DNA of 64,000 bases. Source: Marinoscillum luteum. GTDB taxonomy: Bacteria > Bacteroidota > Bacteroidia > Cytophagales > Cyclobacteriaceae. The notes beneath the pieces were generated by a model that searched no databases, was not told the DNA's origin, and saw only the letters and a program-made list of their open reading frames with translations. Where the stretch lies: contig NZ_JBIPKE010000017.1 of NCBI RefSeq assembly GCF_044005705.1, positions 1 to 64,000 of the forward strand. The letters are read 5' to 3'. This document shows positions 16,627 to 25,429 of the stretch, in pieces; positions within the stretch are counted from its first letter, which is position 1, and each line of letters starts with the position of its first letter. A program made the translations under genes and the position numbers.

Positions 16627-17976
16627 ATGAGGAAGACTTTGATTTTCATGATGATTACTATGTCTGTACTGGCCCATGCACAGGATACAGAAGAGGTGAC
16701 CGTCCTCACGCTGGATGACTGCATCCAGACCGCACTGGAGAGAAACATTCAGTTGAAGCAGGCGCGCAATAGTCAGCTCATGGCTGAATCTAATCGGCTA
16801 CAATCCATCATGAATTTTTTCCCTTCGCTATCAGCAGGGGTGAATTATGACTATTTCTTCGGTAACTTCTTTGATCCCAATGCGGCTCGCCAGGTATCTG
16901 AGACCACAAGCAGTTCGGCTCCCAATATTTCTTCCAATATGGTCTTGTTCAATGGTTTTTCAAACCATTTTCAATTGAGTCAGCGTAAACATGAGTTGGT
17001 TGCTGCATCAGAGACCATTAAGAATACAGAGATCAATGTAGAAAGTAATATTCTGGCTTACTACCTCAGTGTGATCCTGGACAAAGAGAACATTAAAATA
17101 GCCAGAGAACGTGTGGAGTTATTGGAAGCACAACTGGAAAGAGAGAAGAAAAGAGAATCTGTGGGGGTGGGTAATCTGGAGTCAGTATATAATTTTCAAG
17201 GGCAGCTGGCCAATCAAAAACTGACGCTCAACAATCTGGAAAATACCCTGAGAAGAGATTTGCTTACTCTGTTTCAGTCCATGCAGCTCAACCCCAATGA
17301 TGGAGAGGTGGAAGTGCAGGCTTATGATGTGCAGGAGGAAGAGCTTCTGCTCGAGGCAGATCCGTTTGAGGTAGTGTTGGAAGAAACGCTGAGCAGTAGC
17401 CCGGCACTGAAAGCGGCAAGCTCTTCCTACGAAGCGTCGAGGTATCAGTTTAAGTCTGCCAAAGCCCAATTGTACCCTACGATTACGGCTTTCGGAAGAA
17501 TAGGATCTAACTATTCATCTAACGGAGCCCGAAACCCCACCAATGGTGACTTTGAACCTGACGCCAGTTTTTCCAGACAAATGGAGTTTAACGAATTTGA
17601 GTATGTGAATTTTTCACTAAATATCCCCATCTTTTCCAGATACCAAACCAGCAATAATATTCAGATTGCCAAAGTGCGAATGGCCAATGCTGAATTGGGG
17701 GTATCGCAGGCTATGAACACGATCACCAACCTGGTACAAACTGCTTACCTGGATTTGGTTTCGGCCCAGAACACCTACATTTCTGCTAAGGAAAACCTGG
17801 CGGCTACCACACAGACCTTCGAGTTTATGAAAAAGCGGTTTGAGACGGGGAATACTGATTTTTATACTTATTTGGAAAGCCTGAATAATAAGAATAGGGC
17901 CGAACTGGAGCTCATCAACTCCAAGTACAGCATCGTTTTTAGAAAGAAAATTTTGGAATTGTACAGAGGGTCATAA
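16627..17976 (+). CDS. TolC-family outer membrane efflux protein
   Basis: 449 aa. The signal peptide is RKTLIFMMITMSVLAHAQ. The mature part opens with the conserved LTLDDCIQTALERNIQLKQA of TolC-like factors and shows the two related halves of helix-strand-helix structure (NLESVYNFQGQLANQK; TYLESLNNKNRAELELINSK). It is the outer membrane channel for the adaptor/ATPase encoded just upstream. A terminator sits directly before it. Its 3' end overlaps the convergent gene by 6 bp. Confidence 0.92.
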   Translation: MRKTLIFMMITMSVLAHAQDTEEVTVLTLDDCIQTALERNIQLKQARNSQLMAESNRLQSIMNFFPSLSAGVNYDYFFGNFFDPNAARQVSETTSSSAPNISSNMVLFNGFSNHFQLSQRKHELVAASETIKNTEINVESNILAYYLSVILDKENIKIARERVELLEAQLEREKKRESVGVGNLESVYNFQGQLANQKLTLNNLENTLRRDLLTLFQSMQLNPNDGEVEVQAYDVQEEELLLEADPFEVVLEETLSSSPALKAASSSYEASRYQFKSAKAQLYPTITAFGRIGSNYSSNGARNPTNGDFEPDASFSRQMEFNEFEYVNFSLNIPIFSRYQTSNNIQIAKVRMANAELGVSQAMNTITNLVQTAYLDLVSAQNTYISAKENLAATTQTFEFMKKRFETGNTDFYTYLESLNNKNRAELELINSKYSIVFRKKILELYRGS

Positions 17977-18768
17977 CCTAAGTTGGTAGATCAATACCTG
18001 ATCTTTTCCGATAAAGTAATATCGATCCCCCCATTTCAGCACATTATTAAAGCCCCCTGGTGGGGCTTTTATTTTGGTGATGTTTCCTGGGCGAAAAACA
18101 TCAATTGTAGTAATCCATGCTCCGGCCAAAAAGACCAATTGGTCATTGACCACTTGAAAATAGGAGACACCTTTTTCGGGATGGCTGAACTGTAAATTCC
18201 CATACTGATCGAAAAAATGAATGCCCTGCTGCGTATCACTGATGAGCACCAGATTTTGATAGGCTTGCATGTAACTAGCGTTACTCAGGTTTATTTGTAA
18301 GGGATTACTCAGGAGTACATTGGAGTTTTGAATGTTGTATTTTCTCAGTTCATTGTAGTCTGCTGACAGTGCCCATACGCTATTGTCAATGCCGGGAGCA
18401 CAAAGGGTTACCAGGGGACGCTGATAGTCTGCAAGCGAATAGGTGATGGGAGAAGTGCTGAAGCGGTCCAAGAAAATGAATTGTTGAGGACTTTTTAAAA
18501 AAAGAAATACCTTAAATCGGTTCCAGGCGCTGATCAGTGTCACAGGGAAATTACCAACAGCAGAGTAGAGCTCAGTCTCGTTTCCATCCTGATCATAGCG
18601 AAGCATATCTCCGGCCATCGTACCGAGGTATATCTTCCCGTCCGTATCTACAGACTGTGCAGTGATTTCATTTTTGAGCTTTATGGTTTTGACATGCGTC
18701 CACTCCTGAGCGAGACAGCATATGCTCGCTTGTAATAATAGAGTGCAGATCAGGAGTTTAGTTTTCAA
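17971..18768 (-). CDS. Exported hypothetical protein, beta-propeller-like
   Basis: 265 aa. It has a signal peptide (KTKLLICTLLLQASICCLAQ, possible lipid-modification-like Cys but no clear lipobox). The rest is a series of short beta-strand repeats with patterns like DTDGKIYLGTMAGDMLRYD and DNSVWALSADYNELRKY, suggestive of a small WD/NHL-like propeller. No enzyme motif is recognised. It overlaps the lpxH stop region by 11 bp on the same strand, so it is probably translated from the same message as lpxH. Confidence 0.75.
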   Translation of the reverse strand: MKTKLLICTLLLQASICCLAQEWTHVKTIKLKNEITAQSVDTDGKIYLGTMAGDMLRYDQDGNETELYSAVGNFPVTLISAWNRFKVFLFLKSPQQFIFLDRFSTSPITYSLADYQRPLVTLCAPGIDNSVWALSADYNELRKYNIQNSNVLLSNPLQINLSNASYMQAYQNLVLISDTQQGIHFFDQYGNLQFSHPEKGVSYFQVVNDQLVFLAGAWITTIDVFRPGNITKIKAPPGGFNNVLKWGDRYYFIGKDQVLIYQLRL

Positions 18769-19522
18769 AGGTTTTTAAGATTGCGTTGTCCCGGGTCATT
18801 TCAAGGTAGGTGCTTCCGTTGATCCATTCTCCTAGGTTGAAATAAGTAGAATGGGTGCTGATGGGTGCTTCTATGGCCAGGTGTCTGTGTCCAAAAATGT
18901 AAAAATCATGATGAGTCTTGGCTTCTACTTCCTTGCAATATTGGATGAGCCATTCCTCGTCTCCCTTAAAAGGGGGATCGGAGCAGGTATCTCTGCTGTG
19001 GTCAGACCATTTGTTGGCAAGCCAGATGCCCAGGTCAGGGTGGAGCCATCTAAAGGCCCATTGGGCCAGGCCATTGGTGAATATTTTCTTGAAAAATTTG
19101 AATTTCTCATCTCCGGGACCCAGACCGTCTCCATGGCCAATATGCACGATATGAGGGCCGATCTGGAAAGACTGAGGTTGGTGAATGATGGGAATGTTCA
19201 GCTCCCGGGTAAGGTAGTCCGCCATCCACAGGTCATGATTACCGGTGAAAATGATGATCGGGATACCCTTGTCTTTGATTTCGGCGAGTTTACCCAGAAA
19301 CCTCAAATACCCTTTGGGGACTACATGCTTGTACTCAAACCAGAAGTCAAACAGGTCTCCGGCCAGGAAGATACCAGCAGCGTGTGAGCTCACTTCAGTG
19401 AGCCATCGCACGATTTTCTTCTCCCGCTCCATGCTGGATATCCTATCTGGAGCTCCCAGGTGAAAATCACTGGCGAAGTATATTTTTTTTTGAGGGTCTA
19501 AATCAGAAAACTGTAAGTCCAT
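18758..19522 (-). CDS. lpxH: UDP-2,3-diacylglucosamine diphosphatase
   Basis: 254 aa calcineurin-like metallophosphoesterase. Metal ligands are visible in order: SDFHL (Asp19, His21), AGDLFDFW, GNHD, HGDGLGPGD and GHRH. The GDLFDFWFEY block is typical of LpxH, which hydrolyses UDP-2,3-diacylglucosamine to lipid X in lipid A synthesis at the inner face of the inner membrane. Its ATG directly abuts the U-tract of the terminator that follows ftsH, an unusual position. A co-directional exported protein overlaps its 3' end. Confidence 0.92.
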   Translation of the reverse strand: MDLQFSDLDPQKKIYFASDFHLGAPDRISSMEREKKIVRWLTEVSSHAAGIFLAGDLFDFWFEYKHVVPKGYLRFLGKLAEIKDKGIPIIIFTGNHDLWMADYLTRELNIPIIHQPQSFQIGPHIVHIGHGDGLGPGDEKFKFFKKIFTNGLAQWAFRWLHPDLGIWLANKWSDHSRDTCSDPPFKGDEEWLIQYCKEVEAKTHHDFYIFGHRHLAIEAPISTHSTYFNLGEWINGSTYLEMTRDNAILKTFEN

Positions 19523-19549
19523 AAAAAAAGGGAGCCTTTTAGGGCTCCC
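19523..19549 (-). terminator. Terminator after ftsH, abutting the lpxH start
   Basis: On the minus strand GGGAGCC, a CTAAAA-type loop and GGCTCCC form a 7-bp perfect stem followed by seven T. The last T is the base before the lpxH ATG. It should end the rsfS-ftsH message or regulate readthrough into lpxH. Confidence 0.85.
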
Positions 19550-19573
19550 AATTTAAGCAATGTATTTATGTTT

Positions 19574-21703
19574 TTAGGACTGCTTTTTGTCCTCCAGTTC
19601 TTCCTCTGTTTCGGTGTCTACCGCACCATCTTCTTTTTGTACCTCCTGGATTACGTTGCTTTTCAGCTTAGCCAGCTCTTCTTGCTTCGCTTTTTCAGCC
19701 TCTAGCTTTTCAAGTGCCTCTTGTTCATCCCTTTCGTCGTTTACATTTTTATTATTAGTAAACCGCTCATAGGTAGTTTGATTCTCAAAAGGACGCTTAC
19801 CAATCAGCCTGTCAAGATCACCCTGAAAAATAATCTCTTTTTCAAGCAGCTCCTTCGCTATGATCTCCAGTTCCTTGCCTTTTTCTTTAAGCAGCTCCTT
19901 GGTGCGGGCGTAGGCCTGATCTATGAGGCTCTTCACTTCCTTATCTATCAGCTCAGCCGTGGCATCAGAATATGGTTTGGTGAAATTATATTCTGATTGT
20001 TTACTGTCGTAAAACGAGACGTTCCCGATCTTATCATTCATACCGTACACAGTGACGATGCTGTAGGCCAGTTTGGTGATCCTTTCGAGATCGCTGAGCG
20101 CGCCAGTAGAGATTTTTCCGAAAACCAAATCCTCTGCCACTCTGCCACCCAGTGCCATACACATCTCATCCATGAGCTGCTCAGTCTGATAGAGAAACTG
20201 CTCTTTGGGTAGATACTGCGCATATCCCAGCGCGGCTACACCACGTGGCACGATACTCACTTTCACCAAGGGGTCTGCATGCTCCAGAAACCAACCCGCC
20301 ACCGCGTGACCTGCTTCGTGATATGCCACGATTTTTTTCTCTTCAGGAGAGATGATTTTATTCTTTTTCTCCAGTCCACCAATGACTCTGTCAATAGCAT
20401 CCTGAAAATCGGCCATATCAACGGCCTTTTTGTCACGTCGGGCAGCGATGAGTGCTGCTTCGTTACATACATTGGCGATTTCAGCTCCTGCAAACCCGGG
20501 GGTCTGTGCTGCCAGTTTTTTAGCATCCACATTTTCGTGCTGCTTGATTGGCTTCAGGTGTACTTTGAAAATAGCTTCTCTGCCGATAATATCTGGTTTG
20601 TCAATACTGATTTGTCTGTCAAATCTACCAGGTCTCAGCAGGGCAGAATCCAGTACATCAGGACGGTTAGTTGCCGCCAGTATGATTACTCCCGAGTCTG
20701 TGGAAAAGCCGTCCATCTCCACCAACAGGGAGTTGAGGGTGTTTTCTCGCTCATCGTTGGAGCCTGGCATTTGCCCCTTTCCACGGGATCTGCCGATGGC
20801 ATCTATTTCATCAATAAAGACAATACAAGGTGCTTTTTCTTTGGCTTGCTTAAAGAGGTCCCTTACCCTGGCAGCACCCACACCCACAAACATTTCCACG
20901 AAATCAGATCCTGAAAGTGTGAAGAAAGGCACGCCGGCTTCACCAGCCACCGCTTTGGCAAGTAAGGTTTTACCTGTTCCGGGAGGGCCTACAAGTAAGG
21001 CTCCTTTCGGAATTTTACCACCCAGCGTGGTGAATTTCCCTGGGTTTTGAAGGAAGTCAACAATCTCTTTGATTTCCTCCTTGGCCTCTTCAAGACCGGC
21101 GGCATCATTGAATGTGATTTTGACTTTATTTTCAGCATCGAAAAGTGCCGCTTTTGATTTCCCGATATTGAAAATCTGACCACCGGGGCCACCACCACCT
21201 GTCATTCTTCTCATCAGAAACCAGAACCCGAAGATGATCAGGAATAGGAATCCCCAGTTGAAGATAAAAGTGGTAAAGTCCTGTCGTTCGTCTACTTCAT
21301 ACCCGATCTGCTGATCCTTGGGCAGTTTATCCATCAACTCATTAAACTTCTGATTGAAGATTGTTGGGTCTACAATTTTGAATTTATAATGAGGTCCGCT
21401 ATTGGTAGAAAACGGGGATTGTTCCTCTAACTCTATTTTGTATTTGGTGTTCTGCAGGGCCTCTGGTTTCAGTGTGACCTCCACCTCATCCTGATTTTTG
21501 ATGAGAACGACCTTTTTCACATCGTTAGCTAAGACCATCTGCTCAAATCGCTTATCAGAGATTGAAACTGTGGTGTTGCTACGGCTGAAATATGTAAATC
21601 CAAAAACCACAGTAATCAAGCCTACTATGATCAGTAGTTGATAGTTGGGTTTATTTGGCTTTCCACCCATTAGTGGGTTTTTCTGTCTCGGTTTATCCGC
21701 CAT
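19574..21703 (-). CDS. ftsH: ATP-dependent zinc metalloprotease FtsH
   Basis: 709 aa. Two membrane helices flank a periplasmic domain (TM1 about 20-40, TM2 about 146-166). The AAA+ domain has Walker A GPPGTGKT (239-246), Walker B CIVFIDEIDAIG and the second region of homology NRPDVLDSALLRPGRFDR. The zinc site HEAGH is at 462-466. It is a membrane-anchored hexameric protease for misfolded membrane proteins and regulators. The C-terminus has a charged Glu/Lys-rich tail of ~60 residues. It lies 45 bp downstream of rsfS with no terminator between. Confidence 0.97.
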   Translation of the reverse strand: MADKPRQKNPLMGGKPNKPNYQLLIIVGLITVVFGFTYFSRSNTTVSISDKRFEQMVLANDVKKVVLIKNQDEVEVTLKPEALQNTKYKIELEEQSPFSTNSGPHYKFKIVDPTIFNQKFNELMDKLPKDQQIGYEVDERQDFTTFIFNWGFLFLIIFGFWFLMRRMTGGGGPGGQIFNIGKSKAALFDAENKVKITFNDAAGLEEAKEEIKEIVDFLQNPGKFTTLGGKIPKGALLVGPPGTGKTLLAKAVAGEAGVPFFTLSGSDFVEMFVGVGAARVRDLFKQAKEKAPCIVFIDEIDAIGRSRGKGQMPGSNDERENTLNSLLVEMDGFSTDSGVIILAATNRPDVLDSALLRPGRFDRQISIDKPDIIGREAIFKVHLKPIKQHENVDAKKLAAQTPGFAGAEIANVCNEAALIAARRDKKAVDMADFQDAIDRVIGGLEKKNKIISPEEKKIVAYHEAGHAVAGWFLEHADPLVKVSIVPRGVAALGYAQYLPKEQFLYQTEQLMDEMCMALGGRVAEDLVFGKISTGALSDLERITKLAYSIVTVYGMNDKIGNVSFYDSKQSEYNFTKPYSDATAELIDKEVKSLIDQAYARTKELLKEKGKELEIIAKELLEKEIIFQGDLDRLIGKRPFENQTTYERFTNNKNVNDERDEQEALEKLEAEKAKQEELAKLKSNVIQEVQKEDGAVDTETEEELEDKKQS

Positions 21704-21748
21704 TATCTATTTGTAAAAGTTTAATTCGTACAACGCTCAGAAGGTGAT

Positions 21749-22129
21749 TTAGTTCTCTTTGTCTATTTGGGTGACTTTAGCATCGCCCCATAGCTCCTCC
21801 AGACCGTAAAATTTCCTCTTTTCTTTATTGAAAACATGAGCGACTACATCTACATAATCAATGATGATCCACTCTCTGCTTTCTTTTCCTTCTCTTTTCC
21901 AGGGATTTTGAGTAGAATGCTTAAAGACCTCATCCTCTATAGAATCGGCAATTGCATCTATTTGAGTGTCAGAATTTCCAGAACAGATGATAAAGTAATC
22001 CGCTACAGCGTTTTTCACTTCCCGAAGATCCATCACCACTACATCAGAAGCCTTCTTCTCCACCATACCCTGCGCCACCAGTTCACTTAATTTACTGGAA
22101 TTAATTGCTTCTTTTGTTTTTACCTGCAT
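21749..22129 (-). CDS. rsfS: Ribosomal silencing factor RsfS
   Basis: 126 aa, family length. Core motifs VVVMDLREVKNAVADYFIICSG, WIIIDYVDVVAHVF and FYGLEELWGDA are diagnostic (Iojap/RsfS). It binds L14 of the large subunit and blocks subunit joining in slow growth. The order rsfS-ftsH is common in Bacteroidota. A -7 promoter element lies 30 bp upstream of its ATG. Confidence 0.95.
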   Translation of the reverse strand: MQVKTKEAINSSKLSELVAQGMVEKKASDVVVMDLREVKNAVADYFIICSGNSDTQIDAIADSIEDEVFKHSTQNPWKREGKESREWIIIDYVDVVAHVFNKEKRKFYGLEELWGDAKVTQIDKEN

Positions 22130-22158
22130 TCAATCATTTTTTAGTCTTACTTTATCTT

Positions 22159-22166
22159 CAAAAATA
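22159..22166 (-). promoter_or_regulatory. -7 promoter element (TATTTTTG) for rsfS-ftsH
   Basis: Minus-strand TATTTTTG fits TAnnTTTG and lies 30 bp before the rsfS start. No convincing -33 TTTG is present. It sits in the short (47 bp) divergent gap shared with birA. Confidence 0.45.
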
Positions 22167-22176
22167 CTAATATACT

Positions 22177-22935
22177 TTGCATAAATACTTTGCCAAACCG
22201 CTATTTCTAGGCAAAATGCTCGAATTCCTGCCAGAATGTCACAGTACCAATGAGGAGCTGCTGCTAAGAATCCGTCTCGAAACCCTTAATGAGGGCTATG
22301 TATTACACACCGGACACCAAATAGCTGGAAAAGGACAACGAGGCAACGCCTGGCTGAGCGAACCCGGTAAAAACCTTCTTTTTTCCATTTATCTGACACC
22401 AAAAGTACTCTTGCCCAAACAGGCATATCTATTAAATATCATCTCAGGATTGGCGGTGGTAGATGCCTTAGCCCCAAGGGTAAGTGACAAAGTTGAATTG
22501 AAGTGGCCAAATGATGTCTATGTGGGTGATAAAAAAATCTCGGGCATTTTGGTAGAGACCATGATTGAAGGTGGTGTGATAGCAGATGCGGTAGTAGGAA
22601 TAGGCGTAAATGTCAATCAATCCCACTTTCCTCTTGCAACCGCCACTTCCATTCTGATGGAAAGTGGTGTGACTTGCGAACTAGAGGAGTTACTGGAGCA
22701 GATCATTCAGCAGTTGGAAAAGTATTACCTGAAATTGAAATCAGGAGATACCAGAGGCCTTCTTGGGGCCTATTACAAGCTGATGAGGTGGCGTGGAGAA
22801 ATCCACTCTTTCCGGGATAAAGAAGGGACATTTGATGGCGAAATTATTGGCATTGACGATACTGGCAGGCTTACAGTCAAAACAAACAATATCGTCAGGC
22901 GTTTCGATGTGAAGGAAATAGCATTCCTCTATTAA
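22177..22935 (+). CDS. birA: Biotin--[acetyl-CoA-carboxylase] ligase
   Basis: 252 aa, catalytic domain only; no N-terminal DNA-binding domain, so it is not a repressor. Motifs: LPECHSTNEELL, the biotinyl-AMP loop GKGQRGNAWLSEPGKNLLFSIYL, and KWPNDVYVGDKKISGILVE. It activates biotin and attaches it to carrier lysines, such as that of the carrier protein encoded at 29.8-30.3 kb. The start is a TTG; it preserves the N-terminal segment HKYFAKPLFLGK that family members share, whereas the next ATG (22216) would cut into it. Confidence 0.9.
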   Translation: MHKYFAKPLFLGKMLEFLPECHSTNEELLLRIRLETLNEGYVLHTGHQIAGKGQRGNAWLSEPGKNLLFSIYLTPKVLLPKQAYLLNIISGLAVVDALAPRVSDKVELKWPNDVYVGDKKISGILVETMIEGGVIADAVVGIGVNVNQSHFPLATATSILMESGVTCELEELLEQIIQQLEKYYLKLKSGDTRGLLGAYYKLMRWRGEIHSFRDKEGTFDGEIIGIDDTGRLTVKTNNIVRRFDVKEIAFLY

Positions 22936-22957
22936 CAACCCAATACTTTTAATTTAT

Positions 22958-22965
22958 TAATTTTG
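22958..22965 (+). promoter_or_regulatory. -7 promoter element (TAATTTTG) for ahcY
   Basis: Fits TAnnTTTG, 19 bp before the ahcY ATG, giving a short leader of about 13 nt. No clear -33 TTTG at the expected distance. Confidence 0.5.
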
Positions 22966-22984
22966 CGCTTGTAAAAATTGAGTC

Positions 22985-24292
22985 ATGATTGAAGAAAAGC
23001 TGAACTACAAAGTAAAAGACATTAACCTGGCCGAATATGGCCGGAACGAAATAAGGTTGGCAGAGGCTGAAATGCCTGGTCTGATGGCCTTACGAGAAGA
23101 ATACGGACCTTCAAAAATACTGAAGGGAGCCCGCATAGCAGGTTGTTTGCATATGACCATACAAACGGCCGTTTTGATAGAAACCCTCGTGGAGTTGGGA
23201 GCTGAAGTATCCTGGTCTTCATGTAATATATTTTCAACACAAGATCACGCCGCTGCGGCGATTGCTAAGGCTGGTGTGCCGGTATTTGCATGGAAAGGCC
23301 TCAATGAGGAGGAATTTGACTGGTGCATAGAGCAAACACTATTCGCGTTTGAGGGTGGTAAGCCTCTGAACATGATTTTGGATGATGGTGGAGACCTTAC
23401 CAATATGGTTTTGGATAGATACCCTGAGTTGGTAGAAGGGATCAATGGCCTTTCTGAAGAGACTACCACTGGTGTCCATAGGCTTTATGAGCGCATGAGA
23501 AAAGGGACACTACCAATGCCTGCTATCAACGTAAACGATTCGGTTACCAAGTCGAAGTTTGATAACAAATATGGCTGTAAGGAGTCTTTGGTAGATGCGA
23601 TCAGAAGAGCTACAGACATCATGCTGGCGGGTAAAGTAGCCGTGGTTGCCGGGTATGGCGATGTAGGGAAAGGCTCAGCAGCTTCGTTGCGTGGTGCTGG
23701 AGTGAGAGTGATCGTGACTGAAATAGACCCAATCTGTGCGCTGCAGGCAGCGATGGACGGCTATGAAGTAAAGAGAATGGTGGATGCTGTGCCTAGAGCA
23801 GATATTATTGTTACTGCCACTGGTAACAAAGACATCATCCGCGGAGAGCATTTTAAACTCATGCATGACAAAACGATCGTTTGCAACATCGGCCATTTTG
23901 ACAATGAGATTGATGTAGCCTGGTTGAATGGAAACTACGGAAGTACCAAGGTGGAGATTAAGCCTCAGGTAGATTTGTATAATATTGATGGTAAGGAAAT
24001 CATTCTTCTGGCAGAAGGCAGACTGGTGAATCTCGGATGCGCTACCGGACACCCTTCTTTTGTGATGAGTAATTCATTCACCAACCAGACACTGGCTCAG
24101 ATAGAGCTGTGGACCAACGTGAAGAATTATGAAAATGCCGTTTATACGCTTCCTAAGCATTTGGACGAGAAAGTAGCAGCGCTTCACCTTGCCAAAATAG
24201 GAGTGGAGCTTGAAACCCTATCTCAGGAGCAGGCAGAGTACATTGGAGTGACAGTGGCCGGGCCATTTAAACCGGATACTTACCGATATTAA
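22985..24292 (+). CDS. ahcY: Adenosylhomocysteinase
   Basis: 435 aa. The NAD-binding Rossmann loop is VVAGYGDVGKGSA. The substrate region is GCLHMTIQTAVLIETL near the N-terminus, with WSSCNIFSTQDHAAAAIA and the C-terminal FKPDTYRY characteristic of the family. It hydrolyses S-adenosylhomocysteine to adenosine and homocysteine and so keeps methylation going. It has its own promoter element and a strong terminator, so it is probably a single-gene unit. Confidence 0.97.
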   Translation: MIEEKLNYKVKDINLAEYGRNEIRLAEAEMPGLMALREEYGPSKILKGARIAGCLHMTIQTAVLIETLVELGAEVSWSSCNIFSTQDHAAAAIAKAGVPVFAWKGLNEEEFDWCIEQTLFAFEGGKPLNMILDDGGDLTNMVLDRYPELVEGINGLSEETTTGVHRLYERMRKGTLPMPAINVNDSVTKSKFDNKYGCKESLVDAIRRATDIMLAGKVAVVAGYGDVGKGSAASLRGAGVRVIVTEIDPICALQAAMDGYEVKRMVDAVPRADIIVTATGNKDIIRGEHFKLMHDKTIVCNIGHFDNEIDVAWLNGNYGSTKVEIKPQVDLYNIDGKEIILLAEGRLVNLGCATGHPSFVMSNSFTNQTLAQIELWTNVKNYENAVYTLPKHLDEKVAALHLAKIGVELETLSQEQAEYIGVTVAGPFKPDTYRY

Positions 24293-24315
24293 TCGCTCAA
24301 CTTTAAATACCTTAG

Positions 24316-24350
24316 AAGGCGGCTTTTCTTAGTGGAAGGCCGCCTTTTTT
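24316..24350 (+). terminator. Intrinsic terminator after ahcY
   Basis: Perfect 8-bp stem AAGGCGGC/GCCGCCTT with a 15-nt loop, then a run of six T. The T-run ends only 5 nt before the ATG of the next gene. Confidence 0.88.
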
Positions 24351-24355
24351 ATGCC

Positions 24356-25429
24356 ATGAAAATACTCTTCACCACATGCCAGGGCGGAGTAGCCGGATCT
24401 ACCCATTCTATTTATTATCTCGTTAGAGGCCTTGTCCAAAAAGGGCATGAGGTTCATCTGGCCTGTAGGAGGGGCTCTTTACTTTGGGATTTGGTCCAGA
24501 GACTGGGAAGTGTTGAATGTCATGATGTGCCTTTTGCGTCCTATATGGATTTGGGCTCAGTCCGGGCAGTTGGTCGCATCGTCAGAAAGCATCAGATCGA
24601 CCTCATCAATGCACAGGGCGGGAAAGACCGCAACCTCACCATCCTTGCTAAGTGGGCATTCGCATTGGATGTGAAAATTGTTTTCACCAGAAGGCAAAGG
24701 CCACGAAATGAGCCGTGGATCAAACGATGGTTTCATACGGCCGGGACTTCAGGTATTGTGATGGTAAGCAAAGGATTGAGAGATATTTTTTTGGCGAAAG
24801 GCTATAGTGAAGCTCACCTGAAAGTAATATTCAACGGCGTTCCAGAGGATCTTTTGCTGAATGTAAAGAAGGAAAACGTGGAGGAGCTCAGGAGGGTACA
24901 TGGCCTGACCGGTAAGGTCATTTGTTGTATCAGTAGGAAAAAACTGCAAGGAGAAATCATTAGCGCACTGAAATACCTTCCGGAGGATTACAGTATTTTG
25001 TTTGTAGGAATTAATGAGGGCGATTTTGCCGAATGGCTAGCCAGGGAAAGCCCTAAACAACGCATCCTATTTACAGGCGTGGTGAGCCATGAGGAGGCAC
25101 TTCATTACCTGCAGTTGGCCGATGTGAAGGTGTTGCCCTCTCATATGGATGGGTTCGGCCTGGCACTGGTAGAGGCCATGCTCAGCAGGGTTCCGGTGAT
25201 TGGTTCCAGATTCGGTGGGATTCCCGATCTTATACAAGATGGAGTGAATGGTTTCCTTTTTAACAATGGGGACTCTCAGGATTTGGCTGTGAAAATTCAG
25301 CGGCTGGCGGAGGATGAGGCTTTGCGAGAGCAATTTGTGAATAGGGCCTATAAAGATGCCATTGAAAAGTTTTTAGTAGAAAGAACAGTCACAGAGTATG
25401 AAGCGTACTTTACGGAGCTTATTGGCTAA
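24356..25429 (+). CDS. Glycosyltransferase family 4 (GT-B)
   Basis: 357 aa. The N-terminus FTTCQGGVAGSTHSIYYLVRGL is the glycine-rich acceptor loop, and the C-terminal part carries VLPSHMDGFGLALVEAMLSRVPVIGSRFGGIPDLI, the donor-binding E-x7-E region of GT4. Probably adds a sugar to LPS core or another envelope glycan. The ATG used lies after the ahcY terminator; an in-frame GTG at 24332 is inside the terminator loop and was rejected. It converges on a GT2 gene with a 4-bp overlap of the two 3' ends. Confidence 0.9.
   Translation: MKILFTTCQGGVAGSTHSIYYLVRGLVQKGHEVHLACRRGSLLWDLVQRLGSVECHDVPFASYMDLGSVRAVGRIVRKHQIDLINAQGGKDRNLTILAKWAFALDVKIVFTRRQRPRNEPWIKRWFHTAGTSGIVMVSKGLRDIFLAKGYSEAHLKVIFNGVPEDLLLNVKKENVEELRRVHGLTGKVICCISRKKLQGEIISALKYLPEDYSILFVGINEGDFAEWLARESPKQRILFTGVVSHEEALHYLQLADVKVLPSHMDGFGLALVEAMLSRVPVIGSRFGGIPDLIQDGVNGFLFNNGDSQDLAVKIQRLAEDEALREQFVNRAYKDAIEKFLVERTVTEYEAYFTELIG

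Noticed and set aside
19574..22129. Long plus-strand frames over ftsH and rsfS
   Set aside because: All are shadows of the minus-strand genes, with Ser/Cys-rich low-complexity translations.
22171..22180. TATACTTTG as birA promoter
   Set aside because: The spacing within the element is three bases instead of two, and the TTG start codon overlaps it.
24332..24355. GTG start for the GT4 gene
   Set aside because: It lies inside the loop of the ahcY terminator; the ATG at 24356 gives a normal GT4 N-terminus.
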